Source: Acidimicrobiia bacterium (GTDB lineage: Bacteria > Actinomycetota > Acidimicrobiia > Spongiisociales > UBA5794). From it: 64,000 bases of DNA. How positions within the stretch are numbered: position 1 is the first letter of the stretch; each line of letters opens with the position of its first letter. The notes beneath the pieces were generated by a model that saw nothing but the letters and a program-made list of their open reading frames with translations, was not told the DNA's origin and searched no databases. Below are positions 34,451 through 43,620 of the stretch, in pieces. The DNA lies in the NCBI GenBank assembly GCA_036396535.1, contig DASWKR010000030.1:94771-158770 (forward strand). The letters run 5' to 3'. The translations under genes and the position numbers were made by a program.

Positions 34451-35656
34451 ATGCTTGGCGACCCACCGGCGACGATCGACCGGGCAACCCGCTGGTTCCG
34501 AGACGGACCTCGACTGCCCCTGTACCGCAGCCACGACGACAGGATGTTCGCAGGGCTCGCCGGCGGCATCGCAGCGGCCCTCGGGATCGGGTCGAGCTGG
34601 GTGCGCGCCGCCTTCGCCGTGTTGGCCGCGGCCGGCGGGGCCGGGCTGTTCGTGTACCTGCTCGGCTGGGCGGCGACGGTCGGCACGACCTCCGAGGCGG
34701 TTTCCGCGGCTGCCTCTCCTCGCAAGAAGATGGCGCTCGGCCTCATGTTCCTCGGTCTGCTGCTGCTGCTTCGCGGCGTCGGGGTCTGGTTCGACGATGC
34801 GGTCACGCTGTCCGTGGCGCTCATCGCCTTCGGGACGGCCTCGGTGTGGGCCCGCTCGGCGCCCGGCTCGAGAGCGAGGGGCGGTTTCTCGTCGGCTCCG
34901 ACGCGCAGCAGGGTCGTCGTCGGGCTGTTCCTGCTCGTCGGGGGCATCGTCGGCTTCTTCGCATCGGTCGAAGCCCTCTCAGATGCCACACCGGTTGTGA
35001 TCGCCGTCTCAGCAACCGCAGGCGGCACCCTGCTCCTGTTCGGCCCCTGGCTGTGGCGGATGGCCGGCGAGCTGACGGACGAAAGGCGCGAGCGAATCCG
35101 CAGTCAGGAGAGGGCCGAGATCTCCGCCCACCTTCACGACAGTGTCTTGCAGACTCTCGCCCTCATCCAGCGATCGGACGACGCCAAGAGGATGGTCACG
35201 CTGGCAAGAGCCCAGGAACGTGAGCTGCGGAGCTGGCTGTACGGGGGGCCACAATCGGGGCCGGACGGGTTCCGAGCTGCTTTGGAGGACGCCGCCGCCA
35301 GGGTCGAGGGTCTCTACGACCTGCCGGTGGAGGTCGTCGTCGTCGGCGACACCCCGCTCACCGGCGGGCTGCGGGCGGTGATCCACGCCGCAACGGAGGC
35401 GGCCAACAACGCTGCCCGCCACTCGGGCGCCCAGAGGATCTCACTCTTCGCCGAGGTACTCCCGTCCGGCATCGACGTCTTCGTCACCGACCAGGGAAGA
35501 GGCTTCGATCCGGCAGCAGTTCCCAAGGATCGCAGGGGCCTCACCGAGTCGATCGTGGCGAGGATGAAGCGCCACGGCGGATCGGCGACCGTGAGCAGCG
35601 CGGCGGGGGAAGGAGCCGAGATCCACCTCCACATGCCCCTGGAGGTACACCCATGA
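34451..35656 (+). CDS. Histidine kinase with PspC sensor region
   Basis: 401 residues from ATG 34451 (GGAG just upstream). Residues about 23-75 are a PspC domain (DRMFAGLAGGIAAALGIG, WVRAAFAVLAAAGG), followed by four further helices to about residue 200, forming the membrane sensor. The cytoplasmic part is a LiaS/NarL-type kinase: phospho-accepting His229 in SAHLHDSVLQTLALIQ, then an ATPase domain with AATEAANNAARHSGA (N box), DQGRGFDPA (G1) and RRGLTESIVARMKRHGG (G2). It pairs with the response regulator that starts on its stop codon. Actinobacterial relatives sense membrane perturbation. Confidence 0.92.
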   Translation: MLGDPPATIDRATRWFRDGPRLPLYRSHDDRMFAGLAGGIAAALGIGSSWVRAAFAVLAAAGGAGLFVYLLGWAATVGTTSEAVSAAASPRKKMALGLMFLGLLLLLRGVGVWFDDAVTLSVALIAFGTASVWARSAPGSRARGGFSSAPTRSRVVVGLFLLVGGIVGFFASVEALSDATPVVIAVSATAGGTLLLFGPWLWRMAGELTDERRERIRSQERAEISAHLHDSVLQTLALIQRSDDAKRMVTLARAQERELRSWLYGGPQSGPDGFRAALEDAAARVEGLYDLPVEVVVVGDTPLTGGLRAVIHAATEAANNAARHSGAQRISLFAEVLPSGIDVFVTDQGRGFDPAAVPKDRRGLTESIVARMKRHGGSATVSSAAGEGAEIHLHMPLEVHP

Positions 35657-36285
35657 CTCGCATCTTCATCGCAGACGACCACGAGCTGTTCCTCACCGGC
35701 GTCAAGACGGAACTCGGATCACAGTTCGACGTCGTCGGGTCGGCGAGCGACGTCGACGCCGCAATCGACGGCATCCGGACGCAGGCGCCCGACGTGGTGC
35801 TCGTGGACGTCCACATGCCGGGTGGCGGCGGGCACGCCATTGTCAGGAATGTCATGGAAAGCAACCCGGGCGTCCGGTTCCTGGCGCTCTCGGTCTCCGA
35901 TGCGCCCGAGGACGTCATCGCGATGATCAGGGCGGGAGCCCGAGGCTACGTCACCAAGTCGATCGCCCCTGCCGACCTGGTCGATGCCGTTGCGCGGGTC
36001 GCGGCCGGCGACGCGGTGTTCTCGCCCCGCTTGGCGGGCTTCGTGCTCGACGCCTTCGGTTCGGCCATCCCCCGACCGCTCGATCCGGAGCTGGATCTCC
36101 TCACGCCCCGTGAACAGGAGGTGTTGCGGCAGATCGCCCGCGGGTACGCATACAAGCAAGTCGCCCGGAGGCTCTCCATATCGGTGAAGACCGTCGAGAG
36201 CCACGTCTCGTCGGTACTCCGCAAGCTGCAGCTCTCGTCACGACACGAGCTGGCACGCTGGGCGAGCGACCGCCGAATCGTCTGA
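35653..36285 (+). CDS. LuxR/NarL-type response regulator paired with the PspC kinase
   Basis: 210 residues from ATG 35653, overlapping the kinase stop as ATGA. The receiver (about 1-118) has Asp8-Asp9, phosphoacceptor Asp52 (LVDVHMPGG) and the Lys in VTKSIAPADL. The C-terminal helix-turn-helix (about 145-205) shows LTPREQEVLRQIARGYAYKQVA and KTVESHVSSVLRKLQL. It is a LiaR/DesR-like transcription factor. The dyads in the divergent promoter region at 34378-34425 are candidate binding sites, giving autoregulation of both transcripts. Confidence 0.93.
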   Translation: MTRIFIADDHELFLTGVKTELGSQFDVVGSASDVDAAIDGIRTQAPDVVLVDVHMPGGGGHAIVRNVMESNPGVRFLALSVSDAPEDVIAMIRAGARGYVTKSIAPADLVDAVARVAAGDAVFSPRLAGFVLDAFGSAIPRPLDPELDLLTPREQEVLRQIARGYAYKQVARRLSISVKTVESHVSSVLRKLQLSSRHELARWASDRRIV

Positions 36286-36309
36286 CTAGTCCGTCCGGGC
36301 GCCGCGCCA

Positions 36310-37872
36310 ATGGCGTTCATCGCCGCTCGGCGCCGCGCCGAAAACCTCTGGATGACCGTCGGTGAGACCTCGAAAGTGGGCCGGACCGCCCACTTGGGCC
36401 GGACCTTGGCCGCAGTCGCCGTGGCGGCCGCCATCGCGGTGGTGCTCTTCTCTTTGGCGCTGGCGTTCTCGAACGCCAATGCCGCCAGCCTCGTCGCCCG
36501 GAACTCCGAGCGGCTCCACTGGGCGAACTCGGCGGCCGGCTCGGTGGCGATAGCGAGGGCGTCGCTCAACCAGGCGCTCGTCTTCGCCGTCGACAACGAT
36601 CTCGGCGTCGCATCCAACCGGGCGAAAGGCACCGCCATCGACGAGGCGACCACATCGATCGCCGCCCTGGACAGATGGATCACATCCGCTCCTGTGGAGC
36701 TCGAGTCGGCGCAGGACAGGGTGGCAGCCCTGAGGTCATCGGCCGAGACGGTTCTGGCATCGATAGGGGTCGGCGACCTGCGGAAGGCGGCCGACGAGCT
36801 CGAGGCCGCCTTCGAGCCGCTCTACGCCACGACCGTCGAGGCGCTCGAGGAGGGCCAGGCCCGATTCGCCGCTGAGGTCAAGGAAGCGGAGTCGGCGGCC
36901 GGCCGCACCGGGCGCGCCACCCAGCTCCTCGTCACGTTGCTCATCCCTTCTGCAGCGATCGTGCTCCACCAGGTGATCGTCCGCAGGCAGTACAAGCGGC
37001 GCAAGCGGGAGATGGACCTGCGCCTCGACGGTGAGCGCCAGCTGAACAAGGCGAAAGACGAGCTGATCGCAGGCCTGTCACACGAACTGCGCACCCCGTT
37101 GACCTCGATCTTCGGGTTCAGCGAATACCTGCTCGACAGCGAGGAGCCGAGCCATGAGGAGGTCGCCGAGCTGGTGGGCGTCATCAACAAGGACTCCGCC
37201 GAGCTGCAGCGGATGGTCGACGACCTGCTCACGGCGGCAAGGATCGACGCCGGAGCGCTTGCGATCGCTCCGGAGGCGACCGACCTCGCCGGCGTCGGCG
37301 AAGCAGTCGCCACCCGCATGCGCCGGTCGGGCACCAACGCCACGGTGTACGGCAGGGGGGCGATCGCCTGGGCGGACCCGAGCAGGGTGCGTCAGATCCT
37401 TCGCAATCTCACATCGAACGCCCTGCGCCACGGCGGGCCGCGCATCGAGATCAGCGTCGACGACGGCGACGGTTCCGGGTTGGTGTCGATCACCGTGTCG
37501 GACAACGGCGACGGCATCGACGAGGCGGCCGAGAAGAGGATGTTCCAGCGGTTCGTCCATGACGGCCACGAGACCCTGCTCTACGGCAGCGTCGGCCTCG
37601 GCCTGGCGGTCGTCAGGACCCTCACCGAGATGATGGGGGGCAGGGTCGAGTTCGCTCGAGACCACGGGTGGTCACGATTCACCGTGCGCCTCCCTGCTGC
37701 GCCTCCGGACGCCGTGCCAACCCACGTCGAGGCGTTCCGGACCGGGACACACGCCGAGCGTGACGCGCCCGCCACGAGCGGGCCGGCCGATCCATACGAC
37801 ACGGAGCGGCTCGTCGCCAGCGCCAACCGGCCCGCCGCCCGAGAATTGGTGGTCTCGTTCGATGAGGCCTGA
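36310..37872 (+). CDS. Transmembrane sensor histidine kinase (HisKA type)
   Basis: 520 residues from ATG 36310; ATG 36352 is an alternative and neither has a strong ribosome site. A first helix at about 33-55 and a second at about 205-225 enclose a roughly 150-residue extracellular helical sensor, rich in Ala/Glu. The HisKA domain carries the phospho-accepting His in LSHELRTPLTSIFGFSE (about residue 258). The ATPase domain has N box LRNLTSNALRHGG, G1 DNGDGID, and G2 GSVGLGLAVVRTL. The C-terminal roughly 65 residues are a disordered tail. No second regulator follows. It starts 24 bases after the LuxR regulator, and its 3' end overlaps a surface-protein gene by 11 bases. Confidence 0.88.
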   Translation: MAFIAARRRAENLWMTVGETSKVGRTAHLGRTLAAVAVAAAIAVVLFSLALAFSNANAASLVARNSERLHWANSAAGSVAIARASLNQALVFAVDNDLGVASNRAKGTAIDEATTSIAALDRWITSAPVELESAQDRVAALRSSAETVLASIGVGDLRKAADELEAAFEPLYATTVEALEEGQARFAAEVKEAESAAGRTGRATQLLVTLLIPSAAIVLHQVIVRRQYKRRKREMDLRLDGERQLNKAKDELIAGLSHELRTPLTSIFGFSEYLLDSEEPSHEEVAELVGVINKDSAELQRMVDDLLTAARIDAGALAIAPEATDLAGVGEAVATRMRRSGTNATVYGRGAIAWADPSRVRQILRNLTSNALRHGGPRIEISVDDGDGSGLVSITVSDNGDGIDEAAEKRMFQRFVHDGHETLLYGSVGLGLAVVRTLTEMMGGRVEFARDHGWSRFTVRLPAAPPDAVPTHVEAFRTGTHAERDAPATSGPADPYDTERLVASANRPAARELVVSFDEA

Positions 37873-39073
37873 GAGACTCGCAGTCTCGGTCGTCCTCACC
37901 TTGGCGTGGCTGACCACGGCGGCCGCCTTCGCTTCGGCGTCGTCGCTCACGACCGAGACGATCTGGGTGAAGGACGACTTCGACTCGCAGGGGTACTCCG
38001 GCAGCGACGGTCCCGACTCGTGGGGCCCGAACTGGGAGGAGCTCGGCGAGTCGAACGGTCCTGGCAACGGCAGCGTCGGAGTGTGGTCGGACTCCCCCTG
38101 CTGGGACACATACTGCCTCAAGATCGGCGGGCCGGAGACGGTCGTCGACGGTTTCGGGGTCTACCGCCCGATCGACTTGGGCGGGATGGACCACGGCAAG
38201 CTCTGCTTCGACCTCAGGCGGTACATCCTCGACGACGACGACGACGAAGACGAAGAAGAAGATGTCGACTCGCTGTTCGACCCGCGCCGCGGGACCCTGT
38301 ACGCCAAGATCTCAGGTGATGGGGGCATGTCCTGGTCCACGTTGGCCACCTTCAACATGCCACCCACCGACGGCACGGCGCTCCACCTCATGTACGACAT
38401 CGATGAGTACCTCGGCGAGGACACGGTGATCAAGTTCCTCGCGAGCGGGACTGTCGACGGCTATTGGGCGATCGACAATGTCGAGATCCAGGCCGAAGGC
38501 GACGGCAACGTCACCACGACGACCATCGCGAGAACGACCACCACCACCATCGCGAGTACGACCACCACTACCACCATCGCGAGTACGACCACCACGAGGC
38601 CGCCGGTCACGACGACGACCAAGCCGCCCCAGGAGACCACCACCACGACGACACCACACGAGACGACGACCACGGAGCCGCTGGTCACGACGACCACCAA
38701 ACCGCCCGCCGCCTCGACGACGACCCAGGCGCCGGAGAGCACGACGACGGAACCGCCCGCGGACACGACCACGACTACCGCCGCCCCACCTCCCAGCCAG
38801 CCACCTGGCGATCCCGGCGACCCCGGCGGGGGTGACGAGGTCGTCACCAACCCCGTCGAGGGCGAGATGCCTCACATGCTCGCCGGACCGGCCACCGGCC
38901 CGGTCGACCACCCGGGCCCGATCACGCAGCTCATGGCGACGATCACGTCGAGCGCTGCGACCCTACGGACCCACCTCGTGCCTGCCCTGGTGCTCGGCAT
39001 CCTCCTTGCGCTCGCATCGGTCGCCGGAATCGGCGGCCGCGAGAAGCGAGTCGACGAGCAGCCGGAGGCCTGA
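37862..39073 (+). CDS. Thr-rich cell-surface protein with C-terminal anchor helix
   Basis: 403 residues from ATG 37862, inside the last codons of the kinase gene (11-base overlap). Residues 1-26 are a signal peptide (ERLAVSVVLTLAWLTTAAA). The globular part (about 35-215) ends in GYWAIDNVEIQ, the typical end of MAM or choice-of-anchor J-like adhesion domains, and holds an acid run of Asp/Glu at about 126-138 that could bind calcium. Residues about 222-320 are a Thr/Pro-rich linker, with runs of TTTT. One helix near the end (LVPALVLGILLALASVAGI) and a basic tail anchor it in the membrane. No LPXTG motif. It is likely exposed on the cell surface, but its ligand is unknown. Confidence 0.8.
   Translation: MRPERLAVSVVLTLAWLTTAAAFASASSLTTETIWVKDDFDSQGYSGSDGPDSWGPNWEELGESNGPGNGSVGVWSDSPCWDTYCLKIGGPETVVDGFGVYRPIDLGGMDHGKLCFDLRRYILDDDDDEDEEEDVDSLFDPRRGTLYAKISGDGGMSWSTLATFNMPPTDGTALHLMYDIDEYLGEDTVIKFLASGTVDGYWAIDNVEIQAEGDGNVTTTTIARTTTTTIASTTTTTTIASTTTTRPPVTTTTKPPQETTTTTTPHETTTTEPLVTTTTKPPAASTTTQAPESTTTEPPADTTTTTAAPPPSQPPGDPGDPGGGDEVVTNPVEGEMPHMLAGPATGPVDHPGPITQLMATITSSAATLRTHLVPALVLGILLALASVAGIGGREKRVDEQPEA
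38522..38599 (+). repeat. Three near-identical units in the Thr-rich linker
   Basis: ACCATCGCGAGTACGACC-like units begin at 38522, 38546 and 38573 (spacing 24 and 27 bases, both multiples of three). They encode repeated TTTIAST/RTTTT blocks. The copies are similar at the DNA level, which points to recent duplication by slippage. Confidence 0.75.
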
Positions 39074-39112
39074 GGTCGGCTGCCGCTGGGTCCGATCCAT
39101 AGAATCGGATTC

Positions 39113-40303
39113 ATGACCCGGTCGTTGCTCGATCACCTCGCTGCCGAGACCGACGCTCTTCGCGACCGGGGGCTCTTCAAGGAGGAGCGGGTGATCGCCT
39201 CGCCGCAGCGGGCCGTCATCCAGCTCGAGGACGGCTCGACCGTGATCAACTTGTGCGCCAACAACTATCTCGGCTTGGCGGACGATCCAACTCTCGAGCG
39301 GGCCGCCCAAGACGAGATCGCCGAACATGGATACGGCATGGCGAGCGTTCGATTCATCAGCGGCACGCACACCGTGCACAAGGCGCTCGAGCGGCGCATC
39401 AGCGAGCTGCTGCGCACCGAGGACACGATCCTGTACTCGTCGTGCTTCGACGCCAACACGGGACTGTTCGAGACGATCCTCGACGAGCAGGACGCAATCA
39501 TCTCGGATGCGCTCAACCACGCCTCGATCATCGACGGCATCCGGCTGTGCAAGGCCCGTCGCCTCCGATACGCCAGCGACGACATGCGAGATCTCGAGGC
39601 GAAGCTGGCAGAGGCGGCGGACGCCAGGTATCGCCTCGTCGCCACGGACGGGGTGTTTTCGATGGACGGGAAACTCGCCGACCTGCCGGCGATCTGCGAC
39701 CTCGCCGAGGAGCACGACGCTCTCGTGATGGTGGACGACTCGCACGCCGTGGGGTTGATCGGCCCGAACGGAGGCGGCACGCCCGACCTCTACGGGCTCA
39801 CCGATCGCGTCGACCTCGTCACCGGGACGCTCGGGAAGGCGCTCGGCGGAGCTTCCGGCGGATACACGTCGGGCAGGCGCGAGATCGTCGCCTGGTTGCG
39901 GCAGCGCTCCCGGCCGTACCTCTTCTCCAACTCGCTCGCCCCGGTGATCGCGGCGACCTCGGTCGTGGCGCTCGACATCGTGCGCGACCGGCCCGAATTG
40001 CGAAAGCGCCTGGCGGACAACTCGGCGTACTTCCGCGCCGCCATGGGAGCCGCCGGCTTCGAACTGGCGGGGGCTGGGCATCCGATCATCCCGGTCATGC
40101 TCGGCGACGCGGTGCTGGCGACCGAGATGGCGTCGCGGCTGCTCGACCGGGGAATCTATGCCGTCGGGTTCTCATTCCCGGTCGTACCCGAAGGGCAGGC
40201 GAGGATCAGGACGCAGATGTCGGCGGCGCACACCGCGGAGCACCTCGACGCGGCGATCGCAGCATTCGTCGACGTGGGCCGCGACCTGGGAGTCGTTGCC
40301 TGA
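39113..40303 (+). CDS. kbl: 2-amino-3-ketobutyrate CoA ligase (glycine C-acetyltransferase)
   Basis: 396 residues from ATG 39113. It is a PLP enzyme that splits 2-amino-3-ketobutyrate with CoA into glycine and acetyl-CoA. PLP Lys242 is in [14 protein letters not shown], with the cofactor residues Asp208 and His211 in [31 protein letters not shown] and [18 protein letters not shown] distinguish Kbl from related aminolevulinate and oxononanoate synthases. The stop codon shares one base with the start of tdh, so the two enzymes of the threonine-to-glycine route are made together. Confidence 0.96.
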   Translation: MTRSLLDHLAAETDALRDRGLFKEERVIASPQRAVIQLEDGSTVINLCANNYLGLADDPTLERAAQDEIAEHGYGMASVRFISGTHTVHKALERRISELLRTEDTILYSSCFDANTGLFETILDEQDAIISDALNHASIIDGIRLCKARRLRYASDDMRDLEAKLAEAADARYRLVATDGVFSMDGKLADLPAICDLAEEHDALVMVDDSHAVGLIGPNGGGTPDLYGLTDRVDLVTGTLGKALGGASGGYTSGRREIVAWLRQRSRPYLFSNSLAPVIAATSVVALDIVRDRPELRKRLADNSAYFRAAMGAAGFELAGAGHPIIPVMLGDAVLATEMASRLLDRGIYAVGFSFPVVPEGQARIRTQMSAAHTAEHLDAAIAAFVDVGRDLGVVA

Positions 40304-41328
40304 TGCGGGCGCTCGTCAAGGCGAAACCCGAGCCCGGCATCTGGATGGAGGACGTACCCGAGCCGGCCGTCGGCCCGAACGACGTGCTGATCCGGGTGTC
40401 CAAGAGCTCGATCTGCGGAACCGACCTGCACATCGTGGCTTGGGACCCGTGGGCGCAGCGCACCGTCCCGGTGCCAATGGCGATCGGCCACGAGTTCGTG
40501 GGGGAGATCGTTCGCTTCGGGACCGAGGTCGAGCGTCTCGCGGTAGGCCAACGCGTCGCGGGCGAGGGACACATCGTGTGCGGCGTATGCCGAAACTGCC
40601 GAGCAGGGAGACGGCATTTCTGCCGCAACACCGTGGGTGTGGGCGTCAACCGGCCGGGGGCATTCGCCGAGCTCGTGTCGATCCCGGCGACGAACGCCTA
40701 TCCCCTCCCGGACGACATCCCCGACACGATCGGCAGTGTGCTCGACCCACTCGGGAACGCGGTGCACACCACCCTCGAATACGACCTGGTCGGCGAAGAC
40801 GTGCTCGTCACGGGAGCAGGGCCGATCGGGATGATGTCCGTCGCCGTCGCCAGGCACGTCGGCGCCAGGTTCGTCGTCGTCACGGACGTCAACCCATACC
40901 GGCTCGGGATCGTGGCCTCGATGGGAGCCGACCGTGTCGTCGACGTCCGGACCGACGAAGTCTCGGCGGTCATGTCGGATCTGGGGATGGCGGAGGGCTT
41001 CGACGTCGGCCTCGAGATGTCCGGGGCCGGGCCCGCCCTGCGTCAGATGCTCGACGTCATGAACAACGGCGGAAACGTCGCTCTTCTCGGCATCCCGACC
41101 GAGCAGCACGCCATCGACTGGAACAGCATCATCTTCAAGGGGCTCACCCTCAAGGGCATCTACGGGCGGAAGATGTTCGAGACCTGGTACAAGATGATCG
41201 CCATGCTGCAGACCGGCCTCGACATCCTCCCCGTCATCACGCACGAGTTCCCGGCCGACCACTACGAGGAGGCGTTCGCCGTGGCCTCCTCGGGCGAAGC
41301 CGGCAAGGTCGTGCTCGACTGGACGTGA
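40303..41328 (+). CDS. tdh: L-threonine 3-dehydrogenase
   Basis: 341 residues from ATG 40303 (TGATG overlap with kbl). A zinc-dependent medium-chain dehydrogenase that oxidises threonine to 2-amino-3-ketobutyrate with NAD. Catalytic zinc ligands Cys38 (SICGTDLHI) and His63-Glu64 (IGHEFVGE) are present, as is the structural zinc cluster [18 protein letters not shown] binds at GAGPIGMM. The C-terminal [14 protein letters not shown] segment is diagnostic for threonine dehydrogenase. A longer open frame starting at 39253 is out-of-frame over kbl and not used. Product is passed to Kbl. Confidence 0.97.
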   Translation: MRALVKAKPEPGIWMEDVPEPAVGPNDVLIRVSKSSICGTDLHIVAWDPWAQRTVPVPMAIGHEFVGEIVRFGTEVERLAVGQRVAGEGHIVCGVCRNCRAGRRHFCRNTVGVGVNRPGAFAELVSIPATNAYPLPDDIPDTIGSVLDPLGNAVHTTLEYDLVGEDVLVTGAGPIGMMSVAVARHVGARFVVVTDVNPYRLGIVASMGADRVVDVRTDEVSAVMSDLGMAEGFDVGLEMSGAGPALRQMLDVMNNGGNVALLGIPTEQHAIDWNSIIFKGLTLKGIYGRKMFETWYKMIAMLQTGLDILPVITHEFPADHYEEAFAVASSGEAGKVVLDWT

Positions 41329-41352
41329 GCACCGGGCCGGCCGAGTAGTGGG

Positions 41353-41985
41353 CTACGCCGGGTTGCCGACCCCGCCCTGGCAGTTGGCGGCCGGCTCGGG
41401 AGCGGTTCGGTCCGTGTAGTACCGGATGAACTGGCGCAGAGTGACGTCGTCGTAGGCGTCGAGCTTCAGGTTGACGCCCCACGCCGTCGCCCTCAGCTCG
41501 GTGTCGAGTCCGGGAACGAGGCTGACGATGAGTTGCGGCCGGTTGCGCGTCAGGCTCCGCAGGGCGTCGACGTCGGCTTGCGCCACATCGTCGCGGTAGG
41601 TGATCCACACCGCCCCGTGCTCGAGTGCGTGGACGGCGTTCTCGGCGGGCACCTCCGAGTCGTAGAAGCCGCAGTTGAGCCAAACGGGGTTGTGCGGTCC
41701 GCCTGCAGGAACGGCGTCGTCGTACGGGATCTCGCCTTCGACGTGCTCGCCCGTCCCTACCGCAAGCTCCTGCACGCCTGCGGGCGGGCCGTCCGGGAGG
41801 TCCTCGTCGCCCCCGCCGAGGAACACGCCCCCGAGGATGACGAGCACGAGTCCGAGCCCACCGAGGTATGCCAGCCGCTTCGGCCACGGATTGGGTCGAC
41901 GCGCCGTCTCGACGGTCGGCAGCTGGGTTCGCCGCTTCTGGGTGGTCGTGGGCGTGCTGCCCTTGCGCTTCGGTGTGTTGCTCAC
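41353..41985 (-). CDS. DUF3105 membrane-anchored protein
   Basis: 210 residues from GTG 41985, chosen for the GAGG site 7 bases upstream. A basic Thr/Lys-rich N-terminus precedes one helix (LAYLGGLGLVLVILGGVFLG, about 38-57). The extracytoplasmic DUF3105 domain contains IPYDDAVPAGGPHNPVWLNCG and HALEHGAVWITY, typical of this actinobacterial family; the conserved His, Cys and Asp residues suggest metal or copper binding, but function is unproven. The Cys in CGFYD and a second in ANCQGG could pair. It is convergent with tdh, 24 bases away. Confidence 0.85.
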   Translation of the reverse strand: MSNTPKRKGSTPTTTQKRRTQLPTVETARRPNPWPKRLAYLGGLGLVLVILGGVFLGGGDEDLPDGPPAGVQELAVGTGEHVEGEIPYDDAVPAGGPHNPVWLNCGFYDSEVPAENAVHALEHGAVWITYRDDVAQADVDALRSLTRNRPQLIVSLVPGLDTELRATAWGVNLKLDAYDDVTLRQFIRYYTDRTAPEPAANCQGGVGNPA

Positions 41986-42021
41986 GCTCGATCCTCTGCC
42001 TGGTCGTCGACGGGACACAAA

Positions 42022-43044
42022 TTAGTGGCTGACACGAGATGTTCCTGCTGTCGACATCTGCAACACGACTTTCCCCCTGGCGCGGCGCGCCTCGATGGTC
42101 CCCAGTGCCTCCCTGAAGTCCTCGAGCGGGTAGACGTCCGTCACCCGCGGCGACAGCCGGCCCGAGTCGACCATCGTGAAGAGCTCCGCGAAGTTCTGCC
42201 GAGACCGGTCCGGCTCCCGGCCGACCCACGCCCCCCAATAGACGCCGACGATCGAGGCGCCCTTCAGCAGAGCGAGGTTCAGCGGGATGCGCGGGATCTC
42301 CCCGGCGGCGAATCCGATGACGAGGAGCTTGCCGTCCCATGCCGTCGCTCGAAGTGCCTGCTCGGCGAGCGAGCCACCGACCGGATCGAAGACGACATCT
42401 GCGCCATGACCTCCCGTGAGCTCCTTGACGCGATCGCGCAGGTCGTCTTTCGTGTAGTCGACGGTCTCGTCTGCGCCGACTTGCCGTGCGAATTCGAGCT
42501 TCTCGATCGTGCTGGCGGCCGCGACGACCCTGGCGCCCATCGCCTTGCCGATCTCGACGGCGGCCGCGCCGACGCCTCCGGCCGCGCCGAGCACGAGGAG
42601 GGTCTCGCCCGGCTGCAACCCCGCCCGCTGCTTCAGCGCGTAGTACGCGGTTCCGTAGGCGATGACGAATCCTGCCCCCTGCTCGAACGACATCGAGCGG
42701 GGCATCGCGAGAAGTTGGTGGACGCCTGCCACCGCCTTCTCGGCAAACGCCCCGCTCATCGACGTCCCGTCCGAGGCCGTGGTGAGCATCACCGGATCGC
42801 CCGGCGCGAACTCGGTGACCCCGTCGCCGACCGCCGAGACGACGCCGGCAGCCTCGCCGCCGGGCACGAACGGCGGGTCGAGCTTCTCTTGGTAGAGGCC
42901 TTGGATCATGAGCAGGTCGGGAAAGTTGATGCCGGCGGCGCGTACGTCGACGAGCACCTGCCCCGGTCCGGGCTCCGGGTCAGGCAGATCTTCGAGCATG
43001 AGGAGGTCCGGCGGACCGAGCTCCCTGCAAACGATCGCTCTCAC
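42022..43044 (-). CDS. NADPH:quinone oxidoreductase-like dehydrogenase
   Basis: 340 residues from GTG 43044, overlapping the MaoC stop as GTGA; the frame is open further upstream but that part is shadow coding. A zinc-free medium-chain reductase: AGINFPDLLMIQGLYQ, PPFVPGGEAAGVV, NADPH-binding GAAGGVGAAAVEIG and FDPVGGSLAEQALRATAW match the Qor/crotonyl-reductase-like group. Zinc-binding Cys residues are missing, as expected. It may reduce quinones or enoyl thioesters; coupling to a MaoC hydratase favours a role with acyl-CoA or enoyl substrates, but this is inference. Confidence 0.88.
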   Translation of the reverse strand: MRAIVCRELGPPDLLMLEDLPDPEPGPGQVLVDVRAAGINFPDLLMIQGLYQEKLDPPFVPGGEAAGVVSAVGDGVTEFAPGDPVMLTTASDGTSMSGAFAEKAVAGVHQLLAMPRSMSFEQGAGFVIAYGTAYYALKQRAGLQPGETLLVLGAAGGVGAAAVEIGKAMGARVVAAASTIEKLEFARQVGADETVDYTKDDLRDRVKELTGGHGADVVFDPVGGSLAEQALRATAWDGKLLVIGFAAGEIPRIPLNLALLKGASIVGVYWGAWVGREPDRSRQNFAELFTMVDSGRLSPRVTDVYPLEDFREALGTIEARRARGKVVLQMSTAGTSRVSH

Positions 43045-43502
43045 GCCGTGACGATCATCGTCAGCCAGTCGGCCGCGAGAGCCGGTCGATCCTCTCCCTC
43101 TATCTCGATCGTGCAGCCGTACGTGACCACGACCCGCCCCGGGTCGCGCTCGGCGACATTCTTGACCGTGGCCGCCAGCCTGATGCGCTTGCCGACCTTC
43201 ACGGGCGCGATGAACCGCAGCTTGTCGAAGCCGTAGTTGACGCCCATCACCGCTCCCTCGACGTCGAGCCCGATGTCGTCGATCAGCGGCACGAGGAGGG
43301 ACGTCGTCAGGAATCCGTGGGCGATCGTCGATCCGAACGGGGTCAGGGCGGCGCGCGCCGGGTCGACGTGGATGTACTGGTGGTCTCCGGTCACGTCGGC
43401 GAAGCGGTCGATCATGCCCTGGTCGATCGCGAGCCAGTCGGAATGCCCGAGGTCGGTGCCGGCCAACCCGGCGAGCTCGTCCTTCGTGACCGCCCGCCCC
43501 AT
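43041..43502 (-). CDS. MaoC-type (R)-specific enoyl-CoA hydratase
   Basis: 153 residues from ATG 43502. One hot-dog fold with the active-site signature ADVTGDHQYIHVDPARA (Asp and His of hydratase 2) followed by STIAHGFLTTSLL. It hydrates trans-2-enoyl-CoA to (R)-3-hydroxyacyl-CoA or acts on related thioesters. Length is normal for the single-domain form. It is coupled to the downstream oxidoreductase and preceded by a long palindrome at 43552-43603 which separates it from the DUF5996 gene upstream. Confidence 0.92.
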   Translation of the reverse strand: MGRAVTKDELAGLAGTDLGHSDWLAIDQGMIDRFADVTGDHQYIHVDPARAALTPFGSTIAHGFLTTSLLVPLIDDIGLDVEGAVMGVNYGFDKLRFIAPVKVGKRIRLAATVKNVAERDPGRVVVTYGCTIEIEGEDRPALAADWLTMIVTA

Positions 43503-43551
43503 GAGGCTCCTCCCGTCGCTGTCCGGGGAGGATACCGGAGCTCCCTCTTCC

Positions 43552-43603
43552 CCGTTCTTGCGTCCCTGCGTCGCACATGTGCGACGGCGGGACGCAAGAG
43601 CGG
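43552..43603. repeat. Long intergenic palindrome, copy 1
   Basis: Two 25-base arms (43552-43576 and 43579-43603) surround the dinucleotide AT and pair at 22 of 25 positions. The outer part reads CCGTTCTTGCGTCCC and its mate GGGACGCAAGAGCGG. A related element lies at 50911-50973. It lies between two minus-strand genes, just after the DUF5996 gene, so it could serve as a terminator or as a REP-like element. Confidence 0.8.
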
Positions 43604-43620
43604 AAGGCGGCGCCTCGCCG

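Noticed and set aside
38515..38790. Acc/acg triplet runs considered as a microsatellite or CRISPR
   Set aside because: They encode the Thr-rich stalk in frame; only a sub-part (38522-38599) is a true repeat.
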